NCBI GenBank assembly: GCA_020746875.1
Contig: JAGTJL010000015.1
Coordinates: 744,001-808,000, forward strand
Length of the DNA stretch: 64,000 bases
Direction: 5' to 3'
Origin: Rhexocercosporidium sp. MPI-PUGE-AT-0058
Taxonomy: Eukaryota; Ascomycota; Leotiomycetes; Helotiales
Part shown: piece by piece, positions 44,501 to 57,300 of the stretch
Layout of the letters: every line of letters begins with the position of its first letter
How positions within the stretch are numbered: the stretch's first letter is position 1
Program-made: the position numbers and the translations under genes
The notes under the pieces: model-generated
Database searches by the model: none
Told to the model about the DNA's origin: nothing
What the model saw: the letters and a program-made list of their open reading frames with translations, nothing else

Positions 44501-45804
44501 CGTAGGCATGATTGCAGAGAGTTTAGTCCACTTGGAGGATTGGCACTTCCGCATTTTGCGAATGGTTGAACTCTACTACGCCTCATGTTAGCCAACCATC
44601 CCCTGGAAGTGTCGTTCATACAATACTGACACCGGAATATTTTCCATGCTTGAGTGGCATGAGCCAGAAGGGGGTTCAGACAGCTGAAATGATGAGTTTG
44701 GAGAACATGGCTGGTCATCTTGAGGAGATCCACCAGCCGAAGCTATGAGTAGTTGAAGATACGAATCTGGCGTCTTACGACGTTCTCCCTCCTTGCTAGC
44801 ACCGTGCAGGTCCCCAGGGAATATAGCCATTGAATCTGGGGTGCCTGTTTGTATGGGTTTCTTCGTTTCATTGCGTGAATGACTCAACAGTGGGCGCAAA
44901 GAGTCCGGAGAACAAGAAAGATATTTGTCTTCTGCCTTATCGCAAGCTTCTTGAGCCAACTTCAAGTATGCATTAGGCGGAGCAAGACCATGGTTACCAT
45001 CGTGCCCCTCTGCTATAATGCCTGCAACGTGTTATCAGTCATGTTCTGTCATCCTAATTGACCCAGGAAACTCGCCGTCTAGCATTCGAGTCAACCGAGA
45101 TTCAAATAGTTCGATGTCAACCGCACTACCTTCCGCCAGTTTCACATATAATGGACCAGTTCCGTTGTCACCTTTGCCATTGGTAGCGTTGTCAACACGA
45201 ATGGCACGCTTTTCGCATTGAGTTTCGGTCTCTCCATGGTCCAAGCTGTCTGCAGTCTCGACGATCGAGCATTGGTGATTGAAGGAGGATTCTCGAGACA
45301 TCGGTGCTGGTTTTTGCGGAACTCTGTTCGTGACTGTTCCCAGGATATTTGTTGGATTCAGCAGAATATTTCCGAGACTTCTTCTTCTTGTTGGCATATT
45401 CGAGAATAGTTCTAAATCATGTCAATGTTGGCTGCGTAAAAGAGGTGAGCCATCTCACCAGCGTAGTTCTTCTTGTCCCTATTCGCTTCTACTCCAGCAG
45501 GATAGGTCTGAACATTGATACTGTTGTCGTCATGAGGCTCACGAGAAGAGAGATTCAGAAGGTTAATGATGGACTTCCTGCGCTTCATAGGTTTCCTATT
45601 GGGACTGCCATTCCCTGAAGCACGCGCAGGGCTACGAGATCTGGATCTCAAGGTGTCGAAGAGACGTCTATGTAGAGATCCCCCTGAGTTTGAATTCTCC
45701 TTGACGTTGGGTGCGCGACCGTTCTTGCTACGATTAGATGCCGGGGTACGAGGCAGACGACCAAACTCGACACCCAAGGTCGGACTAGACGATACTGGAT
45801 CCAT
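41533..45804 (-). CDS. Large unrecognised fungal protein, low-complexity
   Basis: Proposed exons: 45804-45459, 45411 to about 45063, 45021-44622, 44581-44062, 44001-41533; about 1360 residues. The start is MDPVSSSPTLGVEFGRLPRT, with Ser/Arg-rich repeats (TLRSRSRSPARASG) and KRRKSIINLLN. The splice from exon 1 to 2 (GTGAG..TTTAG), 3 to 4 (40-nt intron with CTAAC) and 4 to 5 (GTATGA..GTGCAG) all keep phase. The junction between exons 2 and 3 does not: the only GT donors near 45062 leave two bases while exon 3 needs one. A one-base error in the CCC run at 45062-45064 would fix it. The protein is rich in Ser, Glu and Asp, with many phospho-type sites and no domain I recognise. It might instead be two genes. 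Confidence 0.6.
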
Positions 45805-46424
45805 ACTGATTCTCGGTTCTGGAGGGCAAACAAATTAGTAGAGCCATTCCAGGCGTGTTTGGAGGATGTAGTTGCATAACCGCCGCATGTGCAGCTCTCA
45901 GGAAGTGATGAGTACACTGGAGTTCAGTAGTTGCATCCTAGTGAACGAAGAAAAAGATAGGCTGTTGTGACTTACCATAACCAAAAGTTCCTCCTCCTAG
46001 GAATTGAAAGGGTTGAAGGGAGGACTGATGATTATGTTGTGAAGAGTGATGGAAATATCTGGTTGAAAGAAGGGAAGCAGGACCAGAGCAGAAAGTAAAC
46101 AAAGCCGACGAAGCATCTCGGCTCCTGCCTCGTTTATAAAAGGGGTCAATCGCCCCTGCCTAAACTCCCAGGGATCTAAGCGTAGCCAATCAGAATGCTA
46201 GAAAGTATCAGCTTGGCCGGTGATATTCTGGGCGGCGCAACCAACGCATTTTCCTACTGCCAGATCGCGTTCCCCCAGACTCGTGAATGCCTTCAACTTT
46301 GATTTGACTTCCGCCCCCACGTTGAACACATCTCTTCGACTTTGTCACGCGCTGTTCTCAGAGAATTGAATCAACGTAAACCTACGCAATTCACTAACCT
46401 GCTCCGTACTAACCAACAGTAATC
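45805..46424. other. Divergent intergenic region
   Basis: About 620 bp between the start codons of the large unrecognised gene and the RRM gene. Presumably a shared or back-to-back promoter; no motif stands out. Confidence 0.4.
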
Positions 46425-47679
46425 ATGGCTCCCAGCAAAGCAGCCCTGGATCTCAATGCGATGATCAGCGAAGGTACGACACCTTGTTTTCCAAAATCCC
46501 CACGCGGTCTTCAAATGCTAACGGATATTACAGACCGTCAGCGCCGCAAGAACGAGACACTCGCAAAGGAAATATTTGGAAACCGCAGAGCGAGTGCGCC
46601 TGGTGGAATGAACAAGCGGAACAACAAGCCAGTGGGAGTACCATCTCTTGCGAGCAGGATCGGTCCTATTGGGGGCGGAGTAGTAAAGGTAGAGTCTGAT
46701 TTCTGGCTCTCTGTTAGAGCATGCGCCTGATTCTTAGCAGCGAAGCATATCAACTTCAACACGGCCAGCTGCGTCACGGTCAACTGCCCTACCAGCCGGA
46801 AATGTGAACGCAGAGTGGACCCACGACCTCCACGACCTCCACAACATCAACAATCCTCCATCGTCAAGACTTCCTCAAGGTGCTCCTCGCGGTCCTAAGG
46901 CGGCGGCGCGTACGAATCGGAATGAGCGTATCTACTCTGCGCTACATACCTCAGCCTCATCACCCTCCCTCAACAACCAATTCAACATTGTTGGAACGGC
47001 GAAACCAGGCTTTGGAATCTCTATTCGTGGACTCGCTGGCCCATCGATGGTCATGATTAAAAATCTGGCACTTGGGACTACTGTAGCTGATATCGAGAGC
47101 GCCATGGCACCGGTTGGGGGAAATGTGTTTAGCTGTCGGATCATTACTGAGAGACCCAAGGTCATTGCGGAGCTTGTCTTCGAGACAAAGGAGGGCGCTG
47201 ATAACGTAGTTGATACTTTCAACAATCAAAATGTGAGCCCCATTCATAGGAGGTGCTCAAACGCAATTCTAATCCCAGAACTACAGGCCGACGGTCACCT
47301 CCTACAAGTCTACCACAAGTCCGGTCCTCTCCCCACCAACATGAAGCAAGCAGCACCGGTGTCTCCTGCGCCAAGATCCAGCACTCCCCAAGGTCCACGA
47401 GCAGATAGAAAGACAGACAGATCTGACGATACCCGCTCTGGCTACAGTGATACGGACCGATACGGGGCCAGAGAGCGCAGCCGCGAGCGCAGACGAGGTC
47501 AGGGTCGCGAGGATATTATGGATGGATCATACGGCTTCAACGACGAAGATCGCATGGAGACAGATGAAGGAGATAGTAGGGGCCTGTACAGCGATAAACT
47601 CATTTCAAGCCGAGGTCGAGGCGTTGCCAACAACAGAGACCGCGGACGTCGAGGAGACGGAGATCGATCGTACAGGTGA
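46425..47679 (+). CDS. RRM RNA-binding protein
   Basis: Exons 46425-46473, 46534-46688, 46741-47232, 47287-47679; 362 residues. The N-terminus MAPSKAALDLNAMISE and the short basic helix DRQRRKNETLAKEIFGNRR precede a Ser/Pro-rich stretch. A single RRM spans about residues 168-250: RNP2 is MVMIKNLA and the RNP1 region is VIAELVFETK, with LLQVYHKSG after the last strand. The C-terminus is rich in Arg, Gly and Asp (DRYGARERSRERRRGQGRED, RGRGVANNRDRGRRGDGD). The layout is like small mRNP adaptors of the Yra1/Mlo3 kind, but I cannot confirm orthology. Intron 3 (47233-47286, 54 nt) is stop-free and a multiple of three, so retention would insert 18 residues. Confidence 0.82.
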
Positions 47680-48628
47680 ATGTCCCGTCAACAAATACCC
47701 AAATACCACCAGCGTCGTTGAACCGAGGTCTGCCGAGCTTCCACACCAAGATGAACAAGCGGCTAGGACAAAAATAACCAAAGACTTGCATACCGTCATG
47801 TCATGCCCTCATTTCGAGAGGTATTCTGAGGTGAAGGCTCATATTACGTCGCATACATACATGGGTACTTTTTTTCGCTTCTGAGGGTTTTCCCAAGCCC
47901 TACTGTGTGGTATTAGATCCCACTAGGTGTACTAGTAGTAGCGGAGCGGCATGGAAACACATTTTCTCCTAACTTGTTAACCCTCGATGAAATGAAGTTA
48001 GATTCGTGAGAAAAGGTACCTGATGGAAGGGCAATTAACAGCTGGATAATCTTACCAACGACTCACATCTCACGGCAAGCAGGCCATCAAACATTTCAGT
48101 GAAGCCATTGATTCAAGACGAAGCGTCTCATTCTTCCTTGCTCGGCGCCCATGCAATCTCTCTTTGTAAATTACATGAATGACTCTTAACACACGAAAAA
48201 AAGGAATCCTCCTTCCCAGCTAGCTAACCATTCCAACCACATTCATCATCGCACGGATGAGCTTTTAGTAGCCTAGCCTAGTAAAGTCTCCGCCTTTGAG
48301 CGATTGATTGATGTCCCGCCAGCCCATGCTTTGACTGTTCCGCCCCTGCCTTGCTTTGTGTACAACCTGCCCCTACGAATGAAATGTATTTTCTACCTCT
48401 GGAACATGATAGAAGGAGAGTGGGCTCTGCCCCATTCACGCGTATCATGAACTCCGGTGGAACAGCTCGTTTGCCAATTTTTTGTTGTCGATAAAAGCCC
48501 AAGCGCAAATGGCTTAAGCTATTAATACAGTGCCATCACGATAGCAATCTGATAAAGTCAGCAAGGCGGGAAACGGGTCGAGACCGCAAGGCCTTCTCGG
48601 CCTAGGCTTGGAAGGGTTTAAGAGAGGC
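47680..48628. other. Convergent intergenic region, nothing recognised
   Basis: About 950 bp between the 3' ends of the RRM gene and YAK1. Contains T- and A-rich 3' UTR-like sequence; no gene supported. Confidence 0.45.
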
Positions 48629-51597
48629 TCAATGCCATTGGGATTGTCCCATGAAGCCTTCCTCAAGCGTACGATCCTCCAAGTTACGGATGAAATCTCG
48701 ATTGCTTCTTTGGCCTGGTTGTCCAGGCTGGCCGCCATGTGCTGCTCTACTGCCTCGTCTCCGTGCACTTCCAGAGTTTTCACTGGGTGCACCCTCCGGT
48801 GGTGGTGGGTAGTATGCTGGGCTGGGTTGGAGACGAATAGGTTGAGTTGGATCCAGATGACTAGCCACTCTTTGTATGGCAACAGGTATTCCGCCCTGTT
48901 GCACTTCCATTGTTGACGCTCTCTGACGACCGGATCTCACCGCAGCTTGCTGTGCATAGAGACTTTGTTGGCTCTGTTGTTGTTGTTGTTGCTGCTGATG
49001 CTGTGGTTGGCCCTGTGCATATTGGGTTGGAGCCATTTGAGGAGGGGCCTGCTGCATCATTCCCATCTGATTGTATGCACCAGATTGTTGCTGTTGTTGC
49101 TGCTGGGCGGGATAGGGAGGTGGTGCACCTTGCATGTTTGTTCCCGGGGAGTACATGTTGGTGTTATTGTACATTGGAGGCTGGGCTGGGCTAGTCTGTG
49201 GATACTGAGCAACTGGGACACCAGTCGAGTATGGCGTTTGCGCTGGATGCACTGGCACAGCGTGAGCCTGTGCCTGTACCTGTGCTTGGGCTGCCTGAGC
49301 TCTTTGTTTGCTAAGAGCCTCCGCCTGGAGCTGCTGTTGCGTGCCTGGGGCAGGGGACCGATTGATCGCGCTGTTCTTAAGGTTCATTGGGGGGACGAAG
49401 GGTCCAGTATATTTCTGTTGCGTGATGAAAGGATGAAGTTTCGCCTGCTGTGGTGACCATCGCTCAAGCGGATTTATATTGAGCAAACCACGAACAAAAT
49501 CGATGAAAGCAACTCGATTGTTCATTTCTAGACGAGAATTAGTTACTACTCAACTTGTAGTATGTGCCGTCACTTACCGCGATCGATTTCACTCTGCTTC
49601 ATGTTCTTCCTAGGCATGGCGTAGGAGCGAATGATCTCCGGTAATGTTGTAGCCTGGAAATACTTCTTGCTCGGCTGCTCCTTGGTCCCATGCTCACGAG
49701 AATACTGATCCATGCTTTTCAAGTGGTACGTCCGCCTTCCGTAATCATCGACATCATGCCTCTTCTCGAAGAATTCCCCAGATTGCTTGCCCATCTCGAG
49801 CATCCAGTTCGGCGGATTGCCGAGCATTTCAACTATGCGAGACACCTGGTTGTATTCCGAGGAACCAGGGAAGAGTGGCAGCCCGAGGAACAGTTCCACA
49901 ACGATACAACCCAATGACCACATATCGATAGCTGATGAGTATGGTAACCCAAGAAGGACTTCTGGCGATCTGTAGAACCTGGACTGAATATAGGTGTAAA
50001 CAGTCTGGCGCTCGTCGCATGCTGAACCAAAATCGATGATCTTGATGATGGGGCTTTCCAAGTTCTTCAGCAAGATATTCTCCGGTTTCAGATCGCAATG
50101 AATTAGACGAGCTTTGTTCAGTAGACTCAGCCCATTGAGAAGTTGTTGCGCAAATACCCGTACAAGCGTTGTGCTTAGTCCTCGGAACTGGTTCTGCTTG
50201 ATCAACTCGTAGAGGTTGACGCTCAGCAGCTCGAATACCAAGCAAAGATGCTGCCGGTGGATGAAGGTGTCTTTGAGACGTAGAATGTGGTGGTCGTCGT
50301 TCTTATCCAGCTTTGTGTTTAGCTAAATTGAAGGGTTAGCGTTGTTCGAATGTCCCAAAGAGACCAATCTTACCAGATCCAGCACTGAAACTTCCATCAT
50401 GCTCTGATTGAAGTACGCCGTTCTGTTCTTGACAACCTTCACTGCCACGACCTCTTGTGTCTTCAGATTCTGGCACTTGACCACTTGCCCAAAGGTGCCC
50501 TGTCCCAGGACATCAAGAATAAGGTAACGATTTCTACAAGTTGCGTTAGCATTCACAATCTAAAAGAATACGGACGTCTTGACCTCGAGACATACTTATG
50601 ACCAGTCTCCTCCGACCCGAGAATGTCATTCACATAAAGTATATAATCACTATCCTCATTGTCAAATCCATCGTTCTTCGTGCCCTTGCTTGGCTTTGTG
50701 AGGACTCGGCGAGGATTTCGAGAGGATTCGTATTTGAAGCTGGGATTACAGATACGGTAGGTCGATGGGAGATGGCTGGTGAGAGCTTGCAGTGGCTGCC
50801 ATTACAAATTAGCGCTGGGTTTGGAAAGCTGGGAATGAACTAACACTTATGAATCCACCTTCCGGATTTGCTCTTCGGAACGCTGGCTGGGCATTGATCT
50901 TTGGCTGCAGGTCCGTGACAGAGCGAAGCTTGGTGAACTCGGGTACAGGTCCTCGACCTGGAGGCCCTATTGCAGCTTGTGGTATAGGCCGCGGAGGAGA
51001 TTTCGGGTCATTGCCGAAGACAGCGTTCAATTGCTGAGTAGCCGAGGAGGGGTAACCCTCGTTGTTGGAAGAATAAGGCGTAATGAGAGGTAATTGCTGA
51101 GGCTGCTGGCGATTTGCGTAATACGAGTTTGGGGAAGAATAGCTGCCAGGTCTCGTTGGCGATTGACGTGACCCATACGGATTCTGACCTGGCTGTGGGG
51201 CGCCATATGGCGAACTCGGGGACAATGTCTCCATGGGAGAGTATCTCTGCGCTGCCGCAGACGGTTCCTGAGTTGAGTGATGGGAGGGTATTCGGCCACC
51301 AGAAAGGTGTTGTTGGTGAAGGGGCCGCATGGGATATTTCATTCCACCAACATCCTGCATCGCAACATCGCCGTTTCCGTCTCTCATGTGTGGAGTAGCC
51401 GCAGGAGAAGACGCAGCCGATTGAGGATGCGCGCTGATTCCACCCTGGTATTGTTCATATGTGAAGCCGGCTGGAGGTTGAGCTTGAGCGTTGCTGTTGT
51501 AGTCGCGCGCCATCTGCGCTTGAGATGGTGGGGGGTTGCCGTTATATCTTCTCGACGACCCAGCCTGGTCAGGGTAATTTGAGCCCCATTGATCCAT
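48629..51597 (-). CDS. YAK1: DYRK-family protein kinase Yak1
   Basis: Dual-specificity kinase that restrains growth under nutrient stress, opposed by PKA. Exons 51597-50845, 50795-50596, 50533-50374, 50322-49578, 49527-48629; 918 residues. The N-terminal 310 residues are Gln/Pro/Ser-rich. The kinase domain starts near residue 318: NRYLILDVLGQGTFGQVVK (Gly loop), AVKVVKN (Lys), LIHCDLKPENILL (HxD), DFGSACDERQ, and an activation loop YTYIQSRFYRSPE carrying the autophosphorylated YxY tyrosine of DYRKs. The C-terminus is Gln-rich with several Q runs. The first intron uses GTTAGT. The gene is preceded by an unusually long non-coding interval. Confidence 0.95.
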
Positions 51598-54312
51598 GCT
51601 GAATCAGACGTCGGGGAGAAAGTCGCTGGAGGTATCGTGGGTGTAGTGCCCGGTGCCCGGTGCCAGATGCCAGACAGAGTTGTTGTCTGCAAAGCTACCT
51701 GGGAGCACAAGCGTCGCGCCGGTAATGAGGTAGGCCTGATGCGATGAGGATGAATGCTGTGCGGTGCGGGCGACCAGTGAACCAAGAACGCGTCGCAGAA
51801 AGAAGAAAAGGCTCTCAGCAGAGGCAGATGCAGCCCGTAGAGATCCAGTTGCGTGTCAACGATTCATGGCGGGACGACGAAGAATTGTGGTAGATGGGGG
51901 GCCTCGTAGCGATGTGCGGGTGGGTGGTGGGTGGTGGGAAGTGAAGCAGGCAGGGTAAGGTATGAGGAGTTGGAGGTTGGAGTTGGAGAGAGTTCGAAGG
52001 CTGGGTTGGGCTTGGGAGGGTCCACGGCTGGCCGGTCGTTGGAGGAGGAGGAGCTGCGGTTGCTGGTGCGAGTGCGAGTGCGAGTGCTGTTCTTCTCTTC
52101 TTGCTCTCGTGTTGGCTTAGCGCGCTGGATGAATCACTGCTGGTCAACTCGAATGTCAACTCTTGCTGGCGGACGCTGCCAGACGGAGAGGAGAGGAGAG
52201 GAGAGGAGGAGATGAGACGAGACGAGAGGAGGGGAATCCCAGAATGCTCCCAACTCAGCAAATGGCTGCGAAACACATCAGGGACACAACACAATGCAAT
52301 GCGACGAATTTCTGGCAGCAAGTAACTAACATACACGGCAAGCCGGGCGAGGGACAAAGACACTCACTCTTGAGATGACCGACTACACCTATCCAATCCT
52401 GCTAGTATTTTCCTTCCTACATATCTACCTACAGTGCCTACCTATCCTTTCTCTACCAACCTACTGTCTGCATGTGTGCATGTGTGTGCGCTTCGTTTGC
52501 GTTCTCTCTCTCGACATCACAGCACAGGGAAAGGCAAACTCTTGCGTCTGAGGGCGCTTCCAACGCAAGCTGATTTGGTGGCTTCTATCCATGTTAGGCT
52601 GGCTGGGCTGCGTTGGGGGTTAAGACAGACAAGGACTTGGGGGCTTGCATTTGCCCGCTGTTGCTGCTGTCAGGAGCCAGGGTCTGACGCGCCCGGAAAA
52701 GTGGATTGGCTTCTCGAGCCAAAATAAATATGAGTTTCACCTTGACTATTCGAGGCCTCCCAAGTCGGCCTATGTCCCGATGTTCTTGTTGTTGTCGGGT
52801 ATGTCTGGACTTTTTCTTAAGTGGGACTATGAGTTACCTATTTCAGCGGTACCCTATTTGTTTATTGTGATTTGTCGTTGACAAACAGCAGGTGGTTCTC
52901 AGGTGTCCAGTACATTTTCACATGCTCAAAATAGTGTTCGTTGCAGTGCATAGAGACCCATGTTAGTCAGTACCTTCTTTGTGTTATCTTGGCATCTCGG
53001 GAACATTGCATGATTCTATAGCGCAACGTAATATATCAAATCCATGGCACAAATAGTTCAAGTTCAATTCACATTCCACTCAAGAGACTTTGGGCTTAAT
53101 AGTACGAGCCCGCGTTATGACTTCCGAGAGATTCCAAGACAAGTATGACGATCCGAATATGTGCTGGGTCTGGGCCATCCGCCCCCCCGGCTTGTGATTT
53201 CCACTTATTGATTGGGGCAATTTGTAGCTTGAAAGGCGTTGGGTCTAAAATCTCATTACATCCTGAGATGAACAGGATCAGCAGTGGCATGTTTAGTTTG
53301 AAGTCATAAAGTGTTTGACTTTGTAAGCTTTGGAAGTTTTCTATGGTTATCAGACTCATAAAATTTATGTCGTCCGTACGCATATTGAGTGAAGCCAGAT
53401 TCGTTCCAGGCTTGAATTAAGACTTTTCTTTCTTCTGTCAGCAGCTCGTAATACAGTTCACATCAAAGCTTATTCAAACTTATCTGAATTAATTATTGGC
53501 CTTCATGTGATCCAGGAAGTCAATCGTCCCAATACCTGGAAACGTACCGACTAGCAACAGGTACAAATTGGCGCTGTAAACCCATTGAAGCCTTAATCAA
53601 GTCTGGCACCATGCTGAAAATGGTGTTGGAATACATTAGTCTCTATGCGATTTTTGAAGGATTTTTGAGGCATTTTTTGATAGTTGCAGTGGTTCAGGGC
53701 TGGCTTCGTAGAGATAGGCTCTGAAGGCTTGACAGAGTGGTGCCAGGTGGTTCATCATAATAGTCCCCAGCTGCAAAAATAAATAAAACCACCAATGAGA
53801 GCCCTCTATATATGTGCGTAAGTGTATTTGTCAAAATCACACCCACTACATCGTCAAATTTGAAGCAGATTTACAAGTCATCTCTGACGGGGTTTTCCAT
53901 GGTCATGTGAAGTCGAGAAGCGAGGCTGAAAGTCCATCGCCAGAGGACGTGAAGCGAGACGCGCTATTTTGCGGGGCAATCTGTCAAGGCTGCAGGCCTC
54001 TTAATGACGCATCCGGTCTGCAGTCTTCACTTGCCACTACGAGTTCACATTTTTGTTTCCACTGTGAATTATTCTCCTTCTCTTCTCTCTGCCAGAACTC
54101 AGTCTGCAGAATCGCAGCAGCTGTATCGGTTTCCCTGATCTTGCTGGCCTTTTCCTTACGCTTTCCAACCAATTTGCACTCGCAGTTCACCTCTGGCCTC
54201 TGGTGCCTGGGATTCATTTCACCTTATGGCCGACCACTTTTAATATCTTGCTCCCTCCACAACTCGAGAACTACAAACTCCATCCTACAGTCTTCGAATA
54301 CAAGACAGCAAG
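51598..54312. other. Long divergent intergenic region YAK1/RAD26
   Basis: About 2.7 kb between two divergent starts. The YAK1 side (51600-52300) is rich in GA/CT tracts and short repeats, including a GTGCGA hexamer repeat near 52065-52086 and GGAGA repeats at 52185-52209, typical of a long 5' leader. The RAD26 side is more AT-rich. Open frames up to 210 codons (53814-54446) have no protein-like pattern and overlap the RAD26 start, so none is called. Confidence 0.5.
52185..52209. repeat. (GGAGA) pentanucleotide repeat
   Basis: Four exact GGAGA units at 52185-52204 followed by a near-match, then further GA-rich sequence to about 52234. On the YAK1 strand this is a CT-rich tract within the promoter or 5' leader. 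Confidence 0.7.
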
Positions 54313-57300
54313 ATGGATACTTCAACCAACACCGCAGAAGGCTCAGAGCCAACCTCGAGCCCTCTAGGGACAATCGAAAGCAACGACAAGCCAAGCTTCA
54401 CAAGCACCACCACATTTGCAGAAGCTGCCGCTGCGCTTGCAGATGAAGTCGCCGAGGACGAAGTGCAACCTGATAATACAGCGGTCGCCATGGACGAAGC
54501 TACTGCACTCAAGGGATTGACGGACGACGTTCGGGATCAAGGTGATCTAGAGAGAGATATCACAAACCAGGCGAATATGGTAATGATTGAGCAGGAAGAT
54601 GAGCGGGACGAAAAGAGAATATCCAAAGCCAATGGCAATATTGAGAAGCTCGAGGGCGAGAAGCGGAGAAAGATGCAACGACTGCAGAACCTTGCGAACA
54701 ACCCATTGATGCGCAAGCGGTGCTTGGAGGAGCTTGCACAACTCAATGCCGATATTGCAGCTCTCAAGAAGGACATATCTGACATCCAAAGCCGTATCGA
54801 TGAGCGACACATACACAATGTAACGGAGAATGAAGGCATGGTGGGAAATAAGCGGATGCCGAATGAGAGTCACCGCGACTTTCTCATTCGCACCGGCAAG
54901 ATCACTCCGTTCTCGCGCATTGCAGGTCGAGAGTCCGACGCAATTGAGACCAACCTGACTTCAGTTTTGATGGATGCCGAGGAAGAGGCCGAAGCAAAGA
55001 ACCAAGAGCAAGTTCCAGACGCAGAACCAAGATCTCACCAGAACCTACGACTGCCTGGCTTTGCGGACGCTGAGGCACCTGCAGTGGTTGAGGAGGAGTT
55101 TGGTCTTCGTCCCCGCAAGAAGAAGAAGTTGAACAACGGCTCTGCTGTGTCTACTCCACGCGCCAGAAAGTCAATTCCAGATGAGGAAGGCGATTTCACA
55201 CCAGAGGCTTCAAGCGGTGATCTGGACGAGTTTGAAGAGGACGATTCTGACGCTATCGCATTTCGAGAACCGAAGAAGAGACGCTCCGGAAAATCAAAGG
55301 CGGAGGAAAAAGTTGACATCGCCGCAATCGACGATGGAAATGAGCACATGTATCAGGCTCGTCTTCAGAGATGGGTCGAGAAGAGAAGCGCAGCACGACG
55401 TGGCAGACCAGATCAAGACGAATCAGATGAAGAGAAGGTCGCAGAGAAGGAAGAAGAGGAATGGTTCCAGCCTTGTCCAGATGCCCCCGATCACCAATTC
55501 GAAAATGGTATCAAGCTCCCAGGAGACATTTACCCTGCTCTTTTCGATTACCAAAAGACAGGCGTACAATGGCTCGGAGAACTCTATGCTCAGCAAGTTG
55601 GCGGCATCATTGGCGACGAGATGGGACTCGGAAAGACTATCCAAATCATCTCATTCCTGGCTGGCTTGCATTACAGCAAGAAGCTTACAAAGCCCATCAT
55701 TGTTGTTGCTCCTGCTACTGTTCTACGGCAATGGGTTAATGAGTTTCATCGCTGGTGGCCACCTCTTCGAGTCTCGATTCTTCACAGCTCAGGAAGTGGG
55801 ATGATGAATGTTAGTAATGAAAGTCGCTATGAAGAAATCGAGGAGATTTATAGCCGTGGTGGCTCGAAATCTAAATCTTCCAAAGCTGCCAAGAAGGTTG
55901 TGGACCGAGTGGTACAGCATGGACATGTCCTCGTCACGACATATGCTGGTCTTCAAACCTACGCAGATGTTCTTATTCCAGTCGATTGGGATTACGTAGT
56001 GCTTGATGAAGGTCACAAGATTCGTAATCCTAACACCGCTATCACCATCCACTGCAAGGAGCTTCGTACACCGAATCGGGTCATTCTCTCAGGTACCCCA
56101 ATGCAGAACAATCTCACTGAGCTTTGGTCGCTCTTCGACTTTGTCTTTCCCATGCGACTGGGGACACTAGTCAATTTTCGACAAGCTTTCGAAGTTCCCA
56201 TCAAACTTGGTGGTTATGCCAATGCTACCAACTTGCAGATCCTGACAGCCACCAAGTGTGCGGAGACCTTGAAGTCTGCTATCAGTCCCTATCTCTTGCA
56301 AAGACTAAAGGTTGATGTCGCATCTGACTTGCCAAAGAAGAGCGAGCAGGTTCTGTTTTGCAAGCTTACCAAGCCCCAGCGAGATGCATACGAGATGTTC
56401 TTGTCATCTGAAGAAATGACTTCGATTCTGAATCGAGACCAAAAGTCATTCTCCGGAATTACTATCTTACGAAAGATCTGTAACCATCCGGATCTCCTTG
56501 ATCCTCGGTTGGAGGGCAAGCCAGGTTACAAATGGGGCAGTGCAAACAAATCCGGAAAGATGCAAGTTGTCAAGGCTCTTCTTGAGATGTGGAAAGGATT
56601 TGGACACAAGACACTTCTTTTCAGCCAGGGTGTACAGATGTTGAATATCCTTGAGGAATTTATCAAAGGACTCGATGGTTTCAACTATCTTCGTATGGAT
56701 GGCGCTACCCCTATCAAGGATAGGCAAATTCTTGTGGACCGCTTCAATAACGACCCTGATCTCCACGTCTTCTTACTCACTACAAAGGTTGGGGGCCTTG
56801 GTGTCAATCTCACTGGAGCAAATCGGGTCATCATCTTTGATCCTGATTGGAATCCGTCCACGGACATTCAAGCTCGAGAGCGCGCCTGGCGTTTAGGTCA
56901 GAAGAAAGAGGTCACAATCTACCGTCTCATGACTGCAGGCACTATCGAGGAGAAGATCTATCACCGTCAAATCTTCAAGCAGTTCTTGACCAACAAGATC
57001 TTAAAGGATCCTACTCAACGACAAACGTTCCAGATGAAGGACCTTTACGATCTCTTCACTCTCGGTGGCACGGATGACGGTAATACAGAAACCGGCCAGA
57101 TGTTTAAGGGTACTGAAGTGCAATTCAGTAAGAAGCCCGAGCCAGCTGCTCTGGAAGACAACATCGCCGTACAAGGTGCAGAATCTGCTACTGCTGTCCA
57201 GAATGATGTAGTTTCTCAAGGCATTACTCAGGCTGCTCCCTCAGGACAATGGGATTCTGACAGTGATGTCCGAAACCTCACAGGTGTCGCCAGTCTTGAA

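Noticed and set aside
53814..54446. 210-codon plus-strand frame before RAD26
   Set aside because: Overlaps the RAD26 start in another frame, has no domain-like pattern, and its N-terminal part lies in AT-rich promoter sequence.
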